Made by a program: the position numbers and the translations under genes | Origin: Nocardioides cavernae | Lineage (GTDB): Bacteria > Actinomycetota > Actinomycetes > Propionibacteriales > Nocardioidaceae | Length of the DNA stretch: 64,000 bases | Reading direction: 5' to 3' | NCBI RefSeq assembly: GCF_013410035.1 | Contig: NZ_JACCBW010000002.1 | Location: 62,001 to 126,000 of the forward strand | The notes under the pieces: model-generated | What the model was told of the DNA's origin: nothing | Database searches by the model: none | Seen by the model: the letters and a program-made list of their open reading frames with translations, nothing else | Shown here: piece by piece, positions 16,511 through 25,543 of the stretch | How positions within the stretch are numbered: the first letter of the stretch is position 1 | Layout of the letters: each line of letters begins with the position of its first letter

Positions 16511-17985
16511 CCATCCACACCAGCCCCACCACCACCGTCACCGGCCCGGGCACCGAGCCCGTGCGGTTCCCGCAGGACTTCGTGTGGGGGATGGCGACCG
16601 CGTCCTACCAGATCGAGGGCGCCGTGGCGGAGGACGGGCGTACGCCGTCGATCTGGGACACGTTCTCGCGCATCCCCGGCGCCGTGATGAACGACGACAC
16701 GGGTGACGTGGCCTGCGACCACTACCACCGGATGCCCGAGGACGTCGCTCTGCTCGCCGACCTCGGCGCCACCTCCTACCGCTTCTCCGTCGCCTGGCCG
16801 CGCGTACGCCCGGACGCCGGCCCGGTGAACCCCGCGGGCCTCGCGTTCTACGACCGGCTGGTCGACCGGCTGCTGGCGCACGACATCGCGCCGTGGCTCA
16901 CGCTCTACCACTGGGACCTGCCCCAGGTGCTCGAGGACGCGGGCGGCTGGACCAACCGCGACACCGCCCACCGCTTCGTCGAGTACGCCCTCGCGGTGCA
17001 CGACGTCCTCGGCGACCGCGTCCGGACGTGGACCACCCTCAACGAGCCGTGGTGCTCGGCGTTCCTGGGCTACACCGCCGGCCACCACGCGCCCGGGCGG
17101 CAGGAGGGTGCGGCCGGTCTCGTCGCCGGGCACCACCTCATGCTCGGCCACGGCCTGGTCGTGCAGGAGCTGCGCAGCCGCGGCGTCGACCGCCTCGGAC
17201 TCAGCCTCAACCTCACCGTGCCCGACCCGAGCGACCCGTCCGACCCGGTCGACGTCGACGCCGCCCGGCGCATCGACGGCCTGCACAACCGGTTCTTCCT
17301 GGACCCGATCTTCCGCGGCGCCTACCCCGCCGACGTGCTGGAGGACACCGCCGCACTGACGTGGCAGGACGCGCCGTGGACGGACGTGGTGCTCGACGGC
17401 GACCTCGCGACCATCTCGGCGCCGATCGACGTGCTCGGCGTGAACTACTACCACGGCAACGAGGTCTCGGGTCACCCGCGCACGGACGTCGTCGGCATCG
17501 GCGCCGACCACCCCGACCGGGTGGCGCTGTCGCCGTTCCCCGGCTCGGAGCACGTCACCATGCCGAGCCGCGGCCTGCCGGTCACCGACATGGGCTGGGA
17601 GATCCAGCCGGAAGGCCTCTACCGGCTGCTGCGCCGGCTGCACGACGACTACCCGCACCTGCCGATCTCGCTGACGGAGACGGGCGCGGCGTTCGCCGAC
17701 GTGCTCGACGCCGACGGGCGGGTGCACGACCCGGACCGCATCGCGTTCCTCGACTCCTACCTCCGCGCGGTGCACCGCGCCATCGAGGAGGGCGTCGACG
17801 TGGCCGGCTTCTACCAGTGGTCGTTCTGCGACAACTTCGAGTGGGCCTTCGGCTACGCCAAGCGCTTCGGCCTGGTGCACGTCGACTACGAGACGCAGCG
17901 GCGTACGCCCAAGTCGAGCGCACGCTGGTACGCCGAGCTGGCCCGCACCGGAGCGCTGCCACCGGTCGACGTGCAGGGGGACTAG
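16507..17985 (+). CDS. bglC: GH1 beta-glucosidase
   Basis: 492 aa, no signal peptide, so cytoplasmic. It would hydrolyse imported cellobiose to glucose. The GH1 fold is clear: N-terminal FVWGMATASYQIEG, acid/base Glu180 in TLNEP and nucleophile Glu391 in SLTETGAAF. The usual nucleophile motif is TENG; here Asn is replaced by Thr, a notable deviation. WSFCDNFEWAFGY near the C-terminus is the glycone-site motif. The start ATG overlaps the cebG stop. Confidence 0.93.
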   Translation: MTIHTSPTTTVTGPGTEPVRFPQDFVWGMATASYQIEGAVAEDGRTPSIWDTFSRIPGAVMNDDTGDVACDHYHRMPEDVALLADLGATSYRFSVAWPRVRPDAGPVNPAGLAFYDRLVDRLLAHDIAPWLTLYHWDLPQVLEDAGGWTNRDTAHRFVEYALAVHDVLGDRVRTWTTLNEPWCSAFLGYTAGHHAPGRQEGAAGLVAGHHLMLGHGLVVQELRSRGVDRLGLSLNLTVPDPSDPSDPVDVDAARRIDGLHNRFFLDPIFRGAYPADVLEDTAALTWQDAPWTDVVLDGDLATISAPIDVLGVNYYHGNEVSGHPRTDVVGIGADHPDRVALSPFPGSEHVTMPSRGLPVTDMGWEIQPEGLYRLLRRLHDDYPHLPISLTETGAAFADVLDADGRVHDPDRIAFLDSYLRAVHRAIEEGVDVAGFYQWSFCDNFEWAFGYAKRFGLVHVDYETQRRTPKSSARWYAELARTGALPPVDVQGD

Positions 17986-17986
17986 C

Positions 17987-19030
17987 GTGACGCGGGTGAC
18001 CACGCCGCGGACCTCCCCCCTGTCCGGGTCCCCGACCCTGGACGAGGTGGCGCGGGTCGCCGGGGTCTCGCGGGCCACCGCCTCGCGGGCCATCAACGGC
18101 GGCCAGCGCGTGAGCGCGCGCGCCCAGGAGGCCGTCGACGAGGCCGTACGCACCCTCGGCTACGTGCCGAATCCCGCGGCCCGCAGCCTGGTCACCCGGC
18201 GCACCGACTCGATCGCGGTGCTGGTCCCCGAGCCGGACGACCGCGTCTTCTCCGACCCGTTCTTCGCCGGCACCCTCCGCGGCGTCAACCGGGTGCTGTC
18301 CGAGCGCGACATCCAGCTCGTCCTGCTCCTCGCGCGTCCGGGCGCCGACACCGCGCGCACCCTGCGCTACCTCACCAACCGCCACGTCGACGGCGCGATC
18401 GTGACCTCCCACCACCGCGAGGACCGGCTCGCCGAGCACCTCGCCGAGATCGGGCTGCCGTGCGTCTTCGGCGGTCGCCCGTGGACCGGCGGCGAGCGGG
18501 TCGCCTACGTCGACGTCGACAACGCCGCGGGTGAGCGCGAGGCCACCGAGCTCCTGATCGGGTCGGGCCGCTCGCGCATCGGCACGATCGCCGGCCCCCA
18601 CGACATGACGGCGGCCGCGGACCGGCTCGCGGGCTGGCGCCAGGCGATGAGCGCCGCCGGCCTGGCCGACGACGCCGTCGAGCACGGTGACTTCACCGAG
18701 GCGAGCGGCGAGACGGCGGCGCGGGCCCTGCTCGACCGGCACCCCGACCTCGACGCGCTGGTCGTCGCCTCCGACCTCATGGCCGCCGGCGCCCTGCGCG
18801 TCCTGACCGAGCGCGGCCGCTCCGTCCCCGACGACGTCGCGGTCGTCGGCTTCGACGACCTCGGCGTCGCCGAGCGGACCACCCCGCAGCTCACCACGGT
18901 GCGCCAGCCCGTGGTCGAGATGGCCGAGCGGGCGACCCGACTGCTGCTCGAGCGCGTCGACGCGATGGAGGGCTCGCACCCGATGCGGGTCATCATCCCG
19001 CCGACCCTGGTCCAGCGCGCGAGCACCTGA
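17987..19030 (+). CDS. cebR: LacI-family repressor of the cellobiose operon (CebR-like)
   Basis: 347 aa from a GTG one nucleotide after the bglC stop. The helix-turn-helix is TLDEVARVAGVSRATASRAI (residues ~17-36), followed by a hinge and a periplasmic-binding-like sugar domain. Being last in the cebEFG-bglC run and paired with two TGGAAGCGCTC-type operators upstream of cebE makes it the likely repressor, released by cello-oligosaccharides. It ends 5 nt from the convergent arsC gene. Confidence 0.88.
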   Translation: MTRVTTPRTSPLSGSPTLDEVARVAGVSRATASRAINGGQRVSARAQEAVDEAVRTLGYVPNPAARSLVTRRTDSIAVLVPEPDDRVFSDPFFAGTLRGVNRVLSERDIQLVLLLARPGADTARTLRYLTNRHVDGAIVTSHHREDRLAEHLAEIGLPCVFGGRPWTGGERVAYVDVDNAAGEREATELLIGSGRSRIGTIAGPHDMTAAADRLAGWRQAMSAAGLADDAVEHGDFTEASGETAARALLDRHPDLDALVVASDLMAAGALRVLTERGRSVPDDVAVVGFDDLGVAERTTPQLTTVRQPVVEMAERATRLLLERVDAMEGSHPMRVIIPPTLVQRAST

Positions 19031-19035
19031 GCGGC

Positions 19036-19437
19036 TCAGCCGACGCCGAGGGAGGCGAGCAGCCGCTCGACACGGCTGCGGATCTCGTCGCGGATCGGTC
19101 GCACGGCCTCGATGCCCTGACCGGCCGGGTCGTCGAGCGCCCAGTCCTCGTAGCGCTTGCCGGGGTGGAAGGGGCAGGCGTCACCGCAGCCCATCGTGAC
19201 GACCACGTCCGACTGCTCGACCGCGGCGTCGCTGAGCAGCCTCGGCTGGTGGGAGGCGATGTCGATGCCGACCTCCGCCATCGCCTCGACAGCGACCGGG
19301 TTCACCGATCCCGCCGGTGCCGAGCCGGCGGAGAGGACCTCGACGCGGTCGCCGGCGAGGTGGCGCAGCCAGCCGGCGGCCATCTGGGAGCGGCCGGCGT
19401 TGTGGACGCAGACGAACAGGACGGTGGGAGTGGTCAT
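19036..19437 (-). CDS. arsC: Arsenate reductase, low-molecular-weight phosphatase type
   Basis: 133 aa. The P-loop CVHNAGRS (Cys10, Arg16) plus Cys84 and Cys88 (MGCGDACPF) give the three-cysteine relay of thioredoxin- or mycothiol-linked arsenate reductases. Converts arsenate to arsenite for export by the neighbouring ACR3. Overlaps acr3 by ATGA. Confidence 0.92.
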   Translation of the reverse strand: MTTPTVLFVCVHNAGRSQMAAGWLRHLAGDRVEVLSAGSAPAGSVNPVAVEAMAEVGIDIASHQPRLLSDAAVEQSDVVVTMGCGDACPFHPGKRYEDWALDDPAGQGIEAVRPIRDEIRSRVERLLASLGVG

Positions 19438-20528
19438 CGGACGTTCTCCTCCACGGACGGGATCGGGGACTGGCGGGGGAAGAGGCGCTCGCGCAGGGCG
19501 AGGCTGACGTAGACGAGGCCGACCAGCACCGGCACCTCGATGAGCGGGCCGACCACGCCGGCCAGCGCCTGTCCGGAGGTGACGCCGAAGGTCGCGATGG
19601 CGACCGCGATGGCGAGCTCGAAGTTGTTGCCCGCCGCGGTGAACGCGAGGGTCGTCGTGCGCTCGTACGTCATCGAGAGCGCGCGCCCGAGCAGGAAGCC
19701 GCCGCCCCACATGAGCGCGAAGTAGACGAGGAGCGGCAGCGCGATGCGCGCCACGTCGAGTGGCCGGCTGGTGACCTGCTCGCCCTGGACGGCGAACAGG
19801 ACGACGATCGTGAAGAGCAGCCCGACCAGGGCCCAGGGGCCGACGCGCGGCAGGAAGGCGGTCTCGTACCACTCGCGGCCACGGATCCGCTCGCCCCAGG
19901 TGCGCGAGAGCCAGCCGAGCAGCAGCGGCACGCCGAGGAACACGAGCACCGACCGCGCGATCTGCCAGGCTGAGACGTCCAGCGCGGCCTGCTCGAGCCC
20001 GAGCCACGCCGGCAGCGCCTCGAGGTAGAACCAGCCCAGGACGGCGAAGGCGACGACCTGGAAGACCGAGTTGAGGGCGACCAGCACGGCCGCCGCCTCG
20101 CGATCGCCGCACGCGAGGTCGTTCCAGATGACGACCATGGCGATGCAGCGAGCGAGGCCGACGATCACGAGCCCGGTGCGGTACTCCGGCAGGTCGGGCA
20201 GCAGCAGCCAGGCGAGGGCGAACATCAGCGCGGGTCCGAGCACCCAGTTGAGCACCAGCGACGCCGCCAGCATCCTGCGGTCGGAGGTGACGGTGTCGAG
20301 GCGGTCGCAGCGCACCTTGGCCAGGACGGGGTACATCATCACCAGCAGCCCGACCGCGATCGGCAGCGAGATCCCGTCGACCTCGACCGCGGACAGCACG
20401 TCACCGATGCCGGGCACCCATCGGCCGAGCAGGAGTCCGGCGACCATCGCGAGGCCGATCCACACCGGGAGGAGGCGGTCGAGGGTGGACAGCCGACCGA
20501 CGCCCTCGCTGCCGTCAGCGGTGCTCAC
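19434..20528 (-). CDS. acr3: Arsenite efflux transporter, ACR3 family
   Basis: 364 aa with ten hydrophobic helices. The conserved ACR3 segments VLNWVLGPALMFALAW and GLARCIAMVVIWNDLA (essential Cys) are present, as is AAGNNFELAIAVAIATFG. It exports arsenite using the proton gradient. Middle gene of arsR-acr3-arsC, with overlaps on both sides. Confidence 0.93.
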   Translation of the reverse strand: MSTADGSEGVGRLSTLDRLLPVWIGLAMVAGLLLGRWVPGIGDVLSAVEVDGISLPIAVGLLVMMYPVLAKVRCDRLDTVTSDRRMLAASLVLNWVLGPALMFALAWLLLPDLPEYRTGLVIVGLARCIAMVVIWNDLACGDREAAAVLVALNSVFQVVAFAVLGWFYLEALPAWLGLEQAALDVSAWQIARSVLVFLGVPLLLGWLSRTWGERIRGREWYETAFLPRVGPWALVGLLFTIVVLFAVQGEQVTSRPLDVARIALPLLVYFALMWGGGFLLGRALSMTYERTTTLAFTAAGNNFELAIAVAIATFGVTSGQALAGVVGPLIEVPVLVGLVYVSLALRERLFPRQSPIPSVEENVR

Positions 20529-20881
20529 TCCCCCCCGCCGATGAGGGCGGCGACGTCGGCGAGGACCTCACGGCGCACGGCGTAGTAGACCCACACGCCT
20601 CGCTTGCTGCGATCGAGCAGGCCCGCCTCGTGGAGCACCTTGAGGTGGTGGCTGATCGTCGGCTGGGAGAGCTCGAAGGCGTCGTTGAGGTCGCACACGC
20701 AGGCCTCGCCGCCCTCGCTGGCCGCGACGATCGAGACCAGCCGGAGGCGTACGGGGTCGGCGAGCGCCTTGAGCAGCGGCGCGACACGTTCGGCCCGCTC
20801 GAGGGAGAGAGGCTCGCGGAGCAGCGGCGAGCAGCACGCGGCGGTCTCGACGGGGGTCAGGGTGAGTGGCGACTTCGACAC
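20525..20881 (-). CDS. arsR: ArsR-family arsenic-responsive repressor
   Basis: 118 aa from the GTG at 20881; a longer start at 20932 would begin inside the operator. Winged helix (ELSQPTISHHLKVLHEAGLL). Two candidate metalloid-sensing cysteine clusters: Cys16-Cys17 near the N-terminus and Cys61/Cys63 in CVCDL, the classic ArsR As(III) site. A -10-like CAATAT 7 nt upstream of the GTG (with TTGCCG 17 bp further) suggests a leaderless transcript from within the large dyad. Overlaps acr3. Confidence 0.9.
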   Translation of the reverse strand: MSKSPLTLTPVETAACCSPLLREPLSLERAERVAPLLKALADPVRLRLVSIVAASEGGEACVCDLNDAFELSQPTISHHLKVLHEAGLLDRSKRGVWVYYAVRREVLADVAALIGGGE

Positions 20882-20884
20882 ACG

Positions 20885-20945
20885 TCGATATTGACAGATG
20901 TCGATGTCTGCGGCAACCTCGGACATCGACATTCATCGATATCGA
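20885..20945. promoter_or_regulatory. Large symmetric ArsR operator with divergent promoters
   Basis: Two nested inverted repeats share one centre at 20915: TCGATAT/ATATCGA (20885-20891 and 20939-20945) and ATGTCGATGTC/GACATCGACAT (20898-20908 and 20922-20932). Over 24-nt arms, 20 bases are complementary. A consensus TTGACA (20891-20896) with CAACCT 17 bp later could drive the CadI/ArsI gene. Opposite elements could drive arsR. ArsR binding would silence both directions. Confidence 0.8.
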
Positions 20946-20957
20946 AGGAGCACCGCC

Positions 20958-21383
20958 ATGTCCCGCCTGCAGCTCGCGCTCAACGTCGACGACCTCGAGA
21001 CGTCGATCGCCTTCTACTCCACGCTGTTCGACACCCAGCCGCACAAGGTCCGTCCGGGCTACGCCAACTTCGCGGTCGCGGAGCCGCCGCTCAAGCTGGT
21101 CCTGATCGAGGGGGCCGGCCCGGGCGGCAGCATCAACCACCTCGGGGTCGAGGTGGCCGACGTGGACGCGGTCGACGACGAGCTGACCCGTCTCGCCGTT
21201 GCCGGCCTCGCGACCACTGAGGAGCGCGACACGACGTGCTGCTACGCCGCGCAGGACAAGTTCTGGGTGCAGGGCGCCCCGGACGCAGAGCGCTGGGAGG
21301 TCTACACGATCACCGACGACTCACCCGAGACGGGAGCCAGCGGTGACGCGCCGGAGGTCACGACAGCGACCTGCTGCGCATGA
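20958..21383 (+). CDS. CadI/ArsI-type VOC protein (C-As lyase-like)
   Basis: 141 aa, glyoxalase/VOC fold. The diagnostic TTCCYAAQDKFWV (vicinal Cys94-Cys95) plus His61 (NHLG) and Glu114 (RWEVY) match ArsI/CadI proteins, which cleave methyl-arsenic bonds or are induced by cadmium. Residue 5 is Gln as in mycobacterial CadI, where ArsI proteins have a His ligand, so lyase activity is uncertain. The tail ends in an extra Cys-Cys pair. AAGGAG lies 7 nt before the ATG. Divergent from arsR. Confidence 0.85.
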   Translation: MSRLQLALNVDDLETSIAFYSTLFDTQPHKVRPGYANFAVAEPPLKLVLIEGAGPGGSINHLGVEVADVDAVDDELTRLAVAGLATTEERDTTCCYAAQDKFWVQGAPDAERWEVYTITDDSPETGASGDAPEVTTATCCA

Positions 21384-21597
21384 GGCCGGCCGGGCGTCCG
21401 GGGTCACACGGCGCGGAATTCACGGGAACACCACCCGTCCCAGTAACGTTGACCTCACAGTCGCCCGGCCGGTCTTGCCCCGGGCGCAGGTCTCCCCGGC
21501 CCCGGTCGGGTGCAGCACCTCCCTCACTCTGAGGCACGTACGCACGACCATCGCGGTCGCGCTCACGGTGGCGAGACGCCAACCGAAAGAAACACAC

Positions 21598-23115
21598 ATG
21601 ACCTTCGCCGACCTCGGCGTCCCGTCCTCGCTCGTCCAGATCCTGGCGCAGCAGGGCATCACCACTCCTACCCCGATCCAGGCCGCGACGCTGCCCGACA
21701 GCCTCGCCGGCCGCGACGTCCTCGGCCGTGGCCGCACCGGCTCCGGCAAGACGTACGGCTTCCTGTTGCCGCTGGTCGCCCGCCTCGACGCCTCCAAGCT
21801 GCCGGCCATGCCGCGCAAGCCGCGGGCCCTGATCCTGGCCCCGACGCGTGAGCTCGTCGGCCAGATCGAGGCCTCCCTCGCGCCGCTGGCCAAGGCGACC
21901 GGCCTGACCACGCGCACCGTCTTCGGCGGCGTCGGCCAGAACCCGCAGGTCACCGCCCTCAAGAAGGGCGTCGACATCGTCATCGCCTGCCCCGGTCGCC
22001 TCGAGGACCTCATGCAGCAGGGCTTCGCCGACCTGTCCGCCGTCGAGATCACCGTGCTCGACGAGGCCGACCACATGGCCGACCTCGGCTTCCTGCCCGG
22101 CGTGCGCCGCATCATGGACAAGACCCCGCAGTCCGGCCAGCGCCTGCTCTTCTCGGCCACGCTGGACAAGGCCATCGACGTGCTGGTGAAGCGCTTCCTG
22201 ACCAACCCGGTGACGCACGAGGCCGACTCGGCCCAGTCGCCGGTCGCGACGATGAAGCACCACGTGCTGCACCTCAACCGCGAGCAGCGGGTGCCCGTGC
22301 TCGTCGACCTGACCAGCGCGCCCGGCCGTACGGTCGTCTTCACCCGCACCAAGTACGGCGCCAAGGCGCTCGCCCGCCAGCTCAACAAGTCGGGCGTGCC
22401 GAGCGTCGAGCTGCACGGCAACCTGTCGCAGAACGCCCGCACCCGCAACATGGAGGCCTTCCACTCCGGTGAGGCCACCACGCTCGTCGCGACGGACATC
22501 GCGGCCCGCGGCATCCACGTCGACGACGTGGCGCTCGTGGTCCACGCGGACCCGCCGGTCGAGCACAAGGCGTACCTCCACCGCTCCGGGCGTACGGCCC
22601 GAGCGGGCAACGAGGGCACCGTCATCACCCTGATGACCGACGAGCAGGTCCGCGACGTGCGCGACCTGACCCGCCAGGCGGGCATCAAGCCGGTCACCAC
22701 CAAGGTCGACGGCCCGAAGCACCCCGTCCTCGGCCAGCTCGCCCCCGGCGAGCGGACCCTCGTGCCGGGCGGCCTCGTCGTCGAGGCTCCCGCGCAGCAG
22801 GGTGGCGGCGGTCGCTCGACCGGCGCCAACGCCCAGCGCAAGCGCGCCCGCAGGAGCGGCCAGACCAACGGCCAGTCCCGCCGCGGGAACCCGACCACCT
22901 ACACCAGCGAGAGCGGCGGCCCGAGCTCGACCGGTGGTGGCGGCCAGCGCCGTCGCTCCGGCGGCCAGGGCGGCGGCCAGGGCGGCGGCCAGGGCGGCGG
23001 CCAGGGTGGCGGCGGCAACCGTCGTCGTCGCTCGGGTGGCGGCCAGGGCGGCCAGGGCGGCCAGCGCTCCGGCGGCAGCGGCCACAGCGCCGCGTCGTTC
23101 AGCGGTCGCCGCTGA
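21598..23115 (+). CDS. DEAD-box ATP-dependent RNA helicase with Gly/Arg-rich tail
   Basis: 505 aa. All motifs are in place: PTPIQ (Q motif), GRTGSGKT (Walker A, ~45-52), PTREL, DEAD (DEADHMADLGF), SAT, and HRSGRTARAG (motif VI). The ~100-residue C-terminus is basic and repetitive (GGQGGGQGGG repeats, RRRRSGG), a disordered RNA-binding tail. Likely remodels structured RNA during cold or ribosome assembly. The start ATG at 21598 is preferred to the upstream open frame because it aligns with the Q motif. It has a 214-nt upstream gap that may be a regulatory leader, though I saw no clear structure there. Confidence 0.92.
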   Translation: MTFADLGVPSSLVQILAQQGITTPTPIQAATLPDSLAGRDVLGRGRTGSGKTYGFLLPLVARLDASKLPAMPRKPRALILAPTRELVGQIEASLAPLAKATGLTTRTVFGGVGQNPQVTALKKGVDIVIACPGRLEDLMQQGFADLSAVEITVLDEADHMADLGFLPGVRRIMDKTPQSGQRLLFSATLDKAIDVLVKRFLTNPVTHEADSAQSPVATMKHHVLHLNREQRVPVLVDLTSAPGRTVVFTRTKYGAKALARQLNKSGVPSVELHGNLSQNARTRNMEAFHSGEATTLVATDIAARGIHVDDVALVVHADPPVEHKAYLHRSGRTARAGNEGTVITLMTDEQVRDVRDLTRQAGIKPVTTKVDGPKHPVLGQLAPGERTLVPGGLVVEAPAQQGGGGRSTGANAQRKRARRSGQTNGQSRRGNPTTYTSESGGPSSTGGGGQRRRSGGQGGGQGGGQGGGQGGGGNRRRRSGGGQGGQGGQRSGGSGHSAASFSGRR

Positions 23116-23134
23116 CGCTCCACCATGTGATGTC

Positions 23135-23186
23135 GACGAACCCGCACTTCCCTCGGTCAGCTGACCAGGGGAGGTGCGGGTTCGTC
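23135..23186 (+). terminator. Long hairpin after the DEAD-box helicase gene
   Basis: A 13-bp perfect stem (GACGAACCCGCAC at 23135-23147 with GTGCGGGTTCGTC at 23174-23186) continues inward through CCCT/AGGG and GGTCAG/CTGACC. It starts 19 nt after the stop codon. No U-run follows, as is typical for actinobacteria. Confidence 0.75.
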
Positions 23187-23268
23187 TGCATCCCATGGTG
23201 AAGCAGCGGCAGCGGGGAATGCGGCGGACGCCCGCGTCGTTCACGGTTCAACTACTCTGGAGGCTGAC

Positions 23269-24342
23269 ATGACTGACTTCGACTTCGACGTCCTCGGCAC
23301 CCGCGAGCGCCCGACGCTCGGCCTCGACACCTTCGGCGACGCGCCCGTCGACGGCGCCCCGGCCAACCACCCGCAGACCCTCCGCGAGGTCGTCGCCGAG
23401 GGCGTGCTGGCCGACCGGCTCGGCATCGACTACCTCGGGCTGGGCGAGCACCACCGGCCCGACTACGCGATCTCCGCCCCCGACGTCGTCCTGGCCGCGA
23501 TCGCCGGCCAGACCGAGCGGATCCGCCTCGGCACGGGCGTCACGGTGCTGTCGTCCGACGACCCGATCCGGGTCTACCAGCGCTTCGCCACGCTCGACGC
23601 GGTGAGCAACGGGCGCGCGGAGGTCCAGCTCGGCCGGGGCTCGTTCATCGAGTCCTTCGCCCTCTTCGGCCTCGACCTCTCGGACTACGACCGCCTCTTC
23701 GCCGAGAAGCTCGACCTCTTCGCCGCGCTCCAGTCCGAGCAGCCTGTGTCGTGGGAGGGCACGGTCCGTCCGCCGCTGGTGGACAAGCAGGTCCTCCCCA
23801 CGACCGCGGCCGGGATGCTGCCCGCGTGGATCGGCGTGGGCGGCACCCCCGAGTCGGTCGTACGCGCGGCGCGCTACGGGATGCCGCTGATGCTCGCCGT
23901 GATCGGTGGCTCGCCCGCGGCGTTCGTCCAGCTCGCCGACCTCTACCGCCGCTCCCTCATCGAGCACGGCCGTCCCGAGCTGCCGATCGGCATGCACTCC
24001 CCGGGCCACGTGGCCGCGACCGACGAGCTCGCTCGCGAGCAGCTCTACCCCCACCAGGCCGAGCTGTTCACCCGGATCGGTCGCGAGCGGGGGTGGGGTC
24101 CGTACAGCCGGATCGCCTTCGAGCAGGGAGCGTCGCCGCAGGGTGCGCTGTTCGTCGGCTCCCCCGAGACGGTCGCGCAGAAGATCGCCTGGGCGGCCCG
24201 GACGCTGGGGCTCTCCCGCTTCCAGCTCAAGTACTCCGTCGGCTCGCTGCCGCACGACCAGCGCCTCGAGTCGATCCGGCTCTACGGCGAGGAGGTCGTC
24301 CCGCGGGTCCGCGAGCTGCTGGCCGCGGACCAGCCCGCCTGA
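23269..24342 (+). CDS. Luciferase-like flavin monooxygenase (LLM class)
   Basis: 357 aa, single TIM-barrel domain of the bacterial-luciferase superfamily. Segments include GIDYLGLGEHHRPDYAISAP and RIRLGTGVTVLSSDDP. It would use reduced FMN or F420 to oxidise a small molecule. GGAGG lies 8 nt before the ATG. Substrate not predictable. A lone gene between the helicase terminator and the ligase gene. Confidence 0.82.
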   Translation: MTDFDFDVLGTRERPTLGLDTFGDAPVDGAPANHPQTLREVVAEGVLADRLGIDYLGLGEHHRPDYAISAPDVVLAAIAGQTERIRLGTGVTVLSSDDPIRVYQRFATLDAVSNGRAEVQLGRGSFIESFALFGLDLSDYDRLFAEKLDLFAALQSEQPVSWEGTVRPPLVDKQVLPTTAAGMLPAWIGVGGTPESVVRAARYGMPLMLAVIGGSPAAFVQLADLYRRSLIEHGRPELPIGMHSPGHVAATDELAREQLYPHQAELFTRIGRERGWGPYSRIAFEQGASPQGALFVGSPETVAQKIAWAARTLGLSRFQLKYSVGSLPHDQRLESIRLYGEEVVPRVRELLAADQPA

Positions 24343-24384
24343 CGGGATGGGGCAGGCCCACCGGATCGCTGGTTGGATCGACGC

Positions 24385-25533
24385 ATGCGCAGCGTCGGGG
24401 TGGAGGAGGAGCTGCTGCTCGTCGACGCGAGGACCGGTCGGCCACGCAACCTCGCCTCGGAGGTGATCCGCGCTGCCGGGGCGCGTGACGCGCGCAGCCC
24501 GGCGCCCAGCGACGACCGCGGCGGCTCCCTCGGCCACGAGCTCCACCGCACCCAGGTGGAGACCGACACCCCGCCGGTCGAGAGCCTCCCCGCCCTCGAC
24601 CACGCCCTGCGCGCGTGGCGCGAGCGCACGCGTACGGCAGCGCTCGAGGTCGGCGCCCGGGTGCTGGCCTCCGGCACGTCCCCGCTCGCCGGTGACTCCG
24701 CGGTCGAGCGGAGCAGCCGCTACGACGCGATGCGGCAGCGCTACGGGTTGATGATCGCCGAGCAGCTGGTGTGCGGCTGCCACGTGCACGTCGACGTCTC
24801 GGGTCCCGACGAGGGCGTCGCCGTCCTCGACCGGATCCGCACGTGGGTGCCGCTGCTGCTCGCCGTGAGCGCGAACTCGCCGTGGGCGCAGTCGGTGGAC
24901 ACGGCTTTCGAGAGCTACCGCCACCCCATGCAGATGCGGTGGCCCAGCGCCGGCCCGACGCCCGTGCTGGGCTCGCCGGACGCCTACCGCCGCTACGTCG
25001 AGGCCATGCTCGCCACGGGCGTACCCCTCGACGAGGCCATGGTCTACACCGACGCCCGCCTCTCCGCCCAGCACCCGACCGTCGAGATCCGGACGGCGGA
25101 CGTGTGCCTCGACGTCCGCGACGCGGTGCTCGTCGCCGCCCTGGCACGCGCCCTGGTCGAGACCGCAGCGCGGGAGGCCGAGGAGGGCCGCGGGCCCGAC
25201 GACGTCCCGGCACCCCTGCTGCGGCTCGCGGGCTGGAAGGCCGGCCGGCACGGCATGACCGGCGAGCTCGTCCACCCGCCCACCGGCACGTCGCGGCCCG
25301 CGGCGGACGTGATGGAGACGCTCCTCGACCACGTCGGCGACGCCCTCCGGGACGCGGGGGACCACGACCACGTGGCGCAGGGCATCGCGCGGCTGCTCGA
25401 GGAGGGCACGGGAGCGCGGCGCCAGCGCGAGCTCCTCGGCGCCGCGGACCCGGACGACGACGAGGCCCTCGGCCGCGCGGTCGTCGCCCTGTGCCGGATC
25501 ACCGCCGGCGAGCAGCCTTCCCCGGCTTCCTAG
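24385..25533 (+). CDS. Glutamate-cysteine ligase-like carboxylate-amine ligase (YbdK/GCS2 family)
   Basis: 382 aa from the ATG at 24385 (a TTG four codons earlier is possible). GVEEELLLVD at the N-terminus, CGCHVHVDV and HPTVEIRTADVC are signature segments of the GCS2 family, which joins glutamate to an amine using ATP. YbdK has weak glutamate-cysteine ligase activity; actinobacteria use mycothiol, so the true product is unknown. Length matches the family. Confidence 0.85.
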   Translation: MRSVGVEEELLLVDARTGRPRNLASEVIRAAGARDARSPAPSDDRGGSLGHELHRTQVETDTPPVESLPALDHALRAWRERTRTAALEVGARVLASGTSPLAGDSAVERSSRYDAMRQRYGLMIAEQLVCGCHVHVDVSGPDEGVAVLDRIRTWVPLLLAVSANSPWAQSVDTAFESYRHPMQMRWPSAGPTPVLGSPDAYRRYVEAMLATGVPLDEAMVYTDARLSAQHPTVEIRTADVCLDVRDAVLVAALARALVETAAREAEEGRGPDDVPAPLLRLAGWKAGRHGMTGELVHPPTGTSRPAADVMETLLDHVGDALRDAGDHDHVAQGIARLLEEGTGARRQRELLGAADPDDDEALGRAVVALCRITAGEQPSPAS

Positions 25534-25543
25534 AGTGGTGGTC

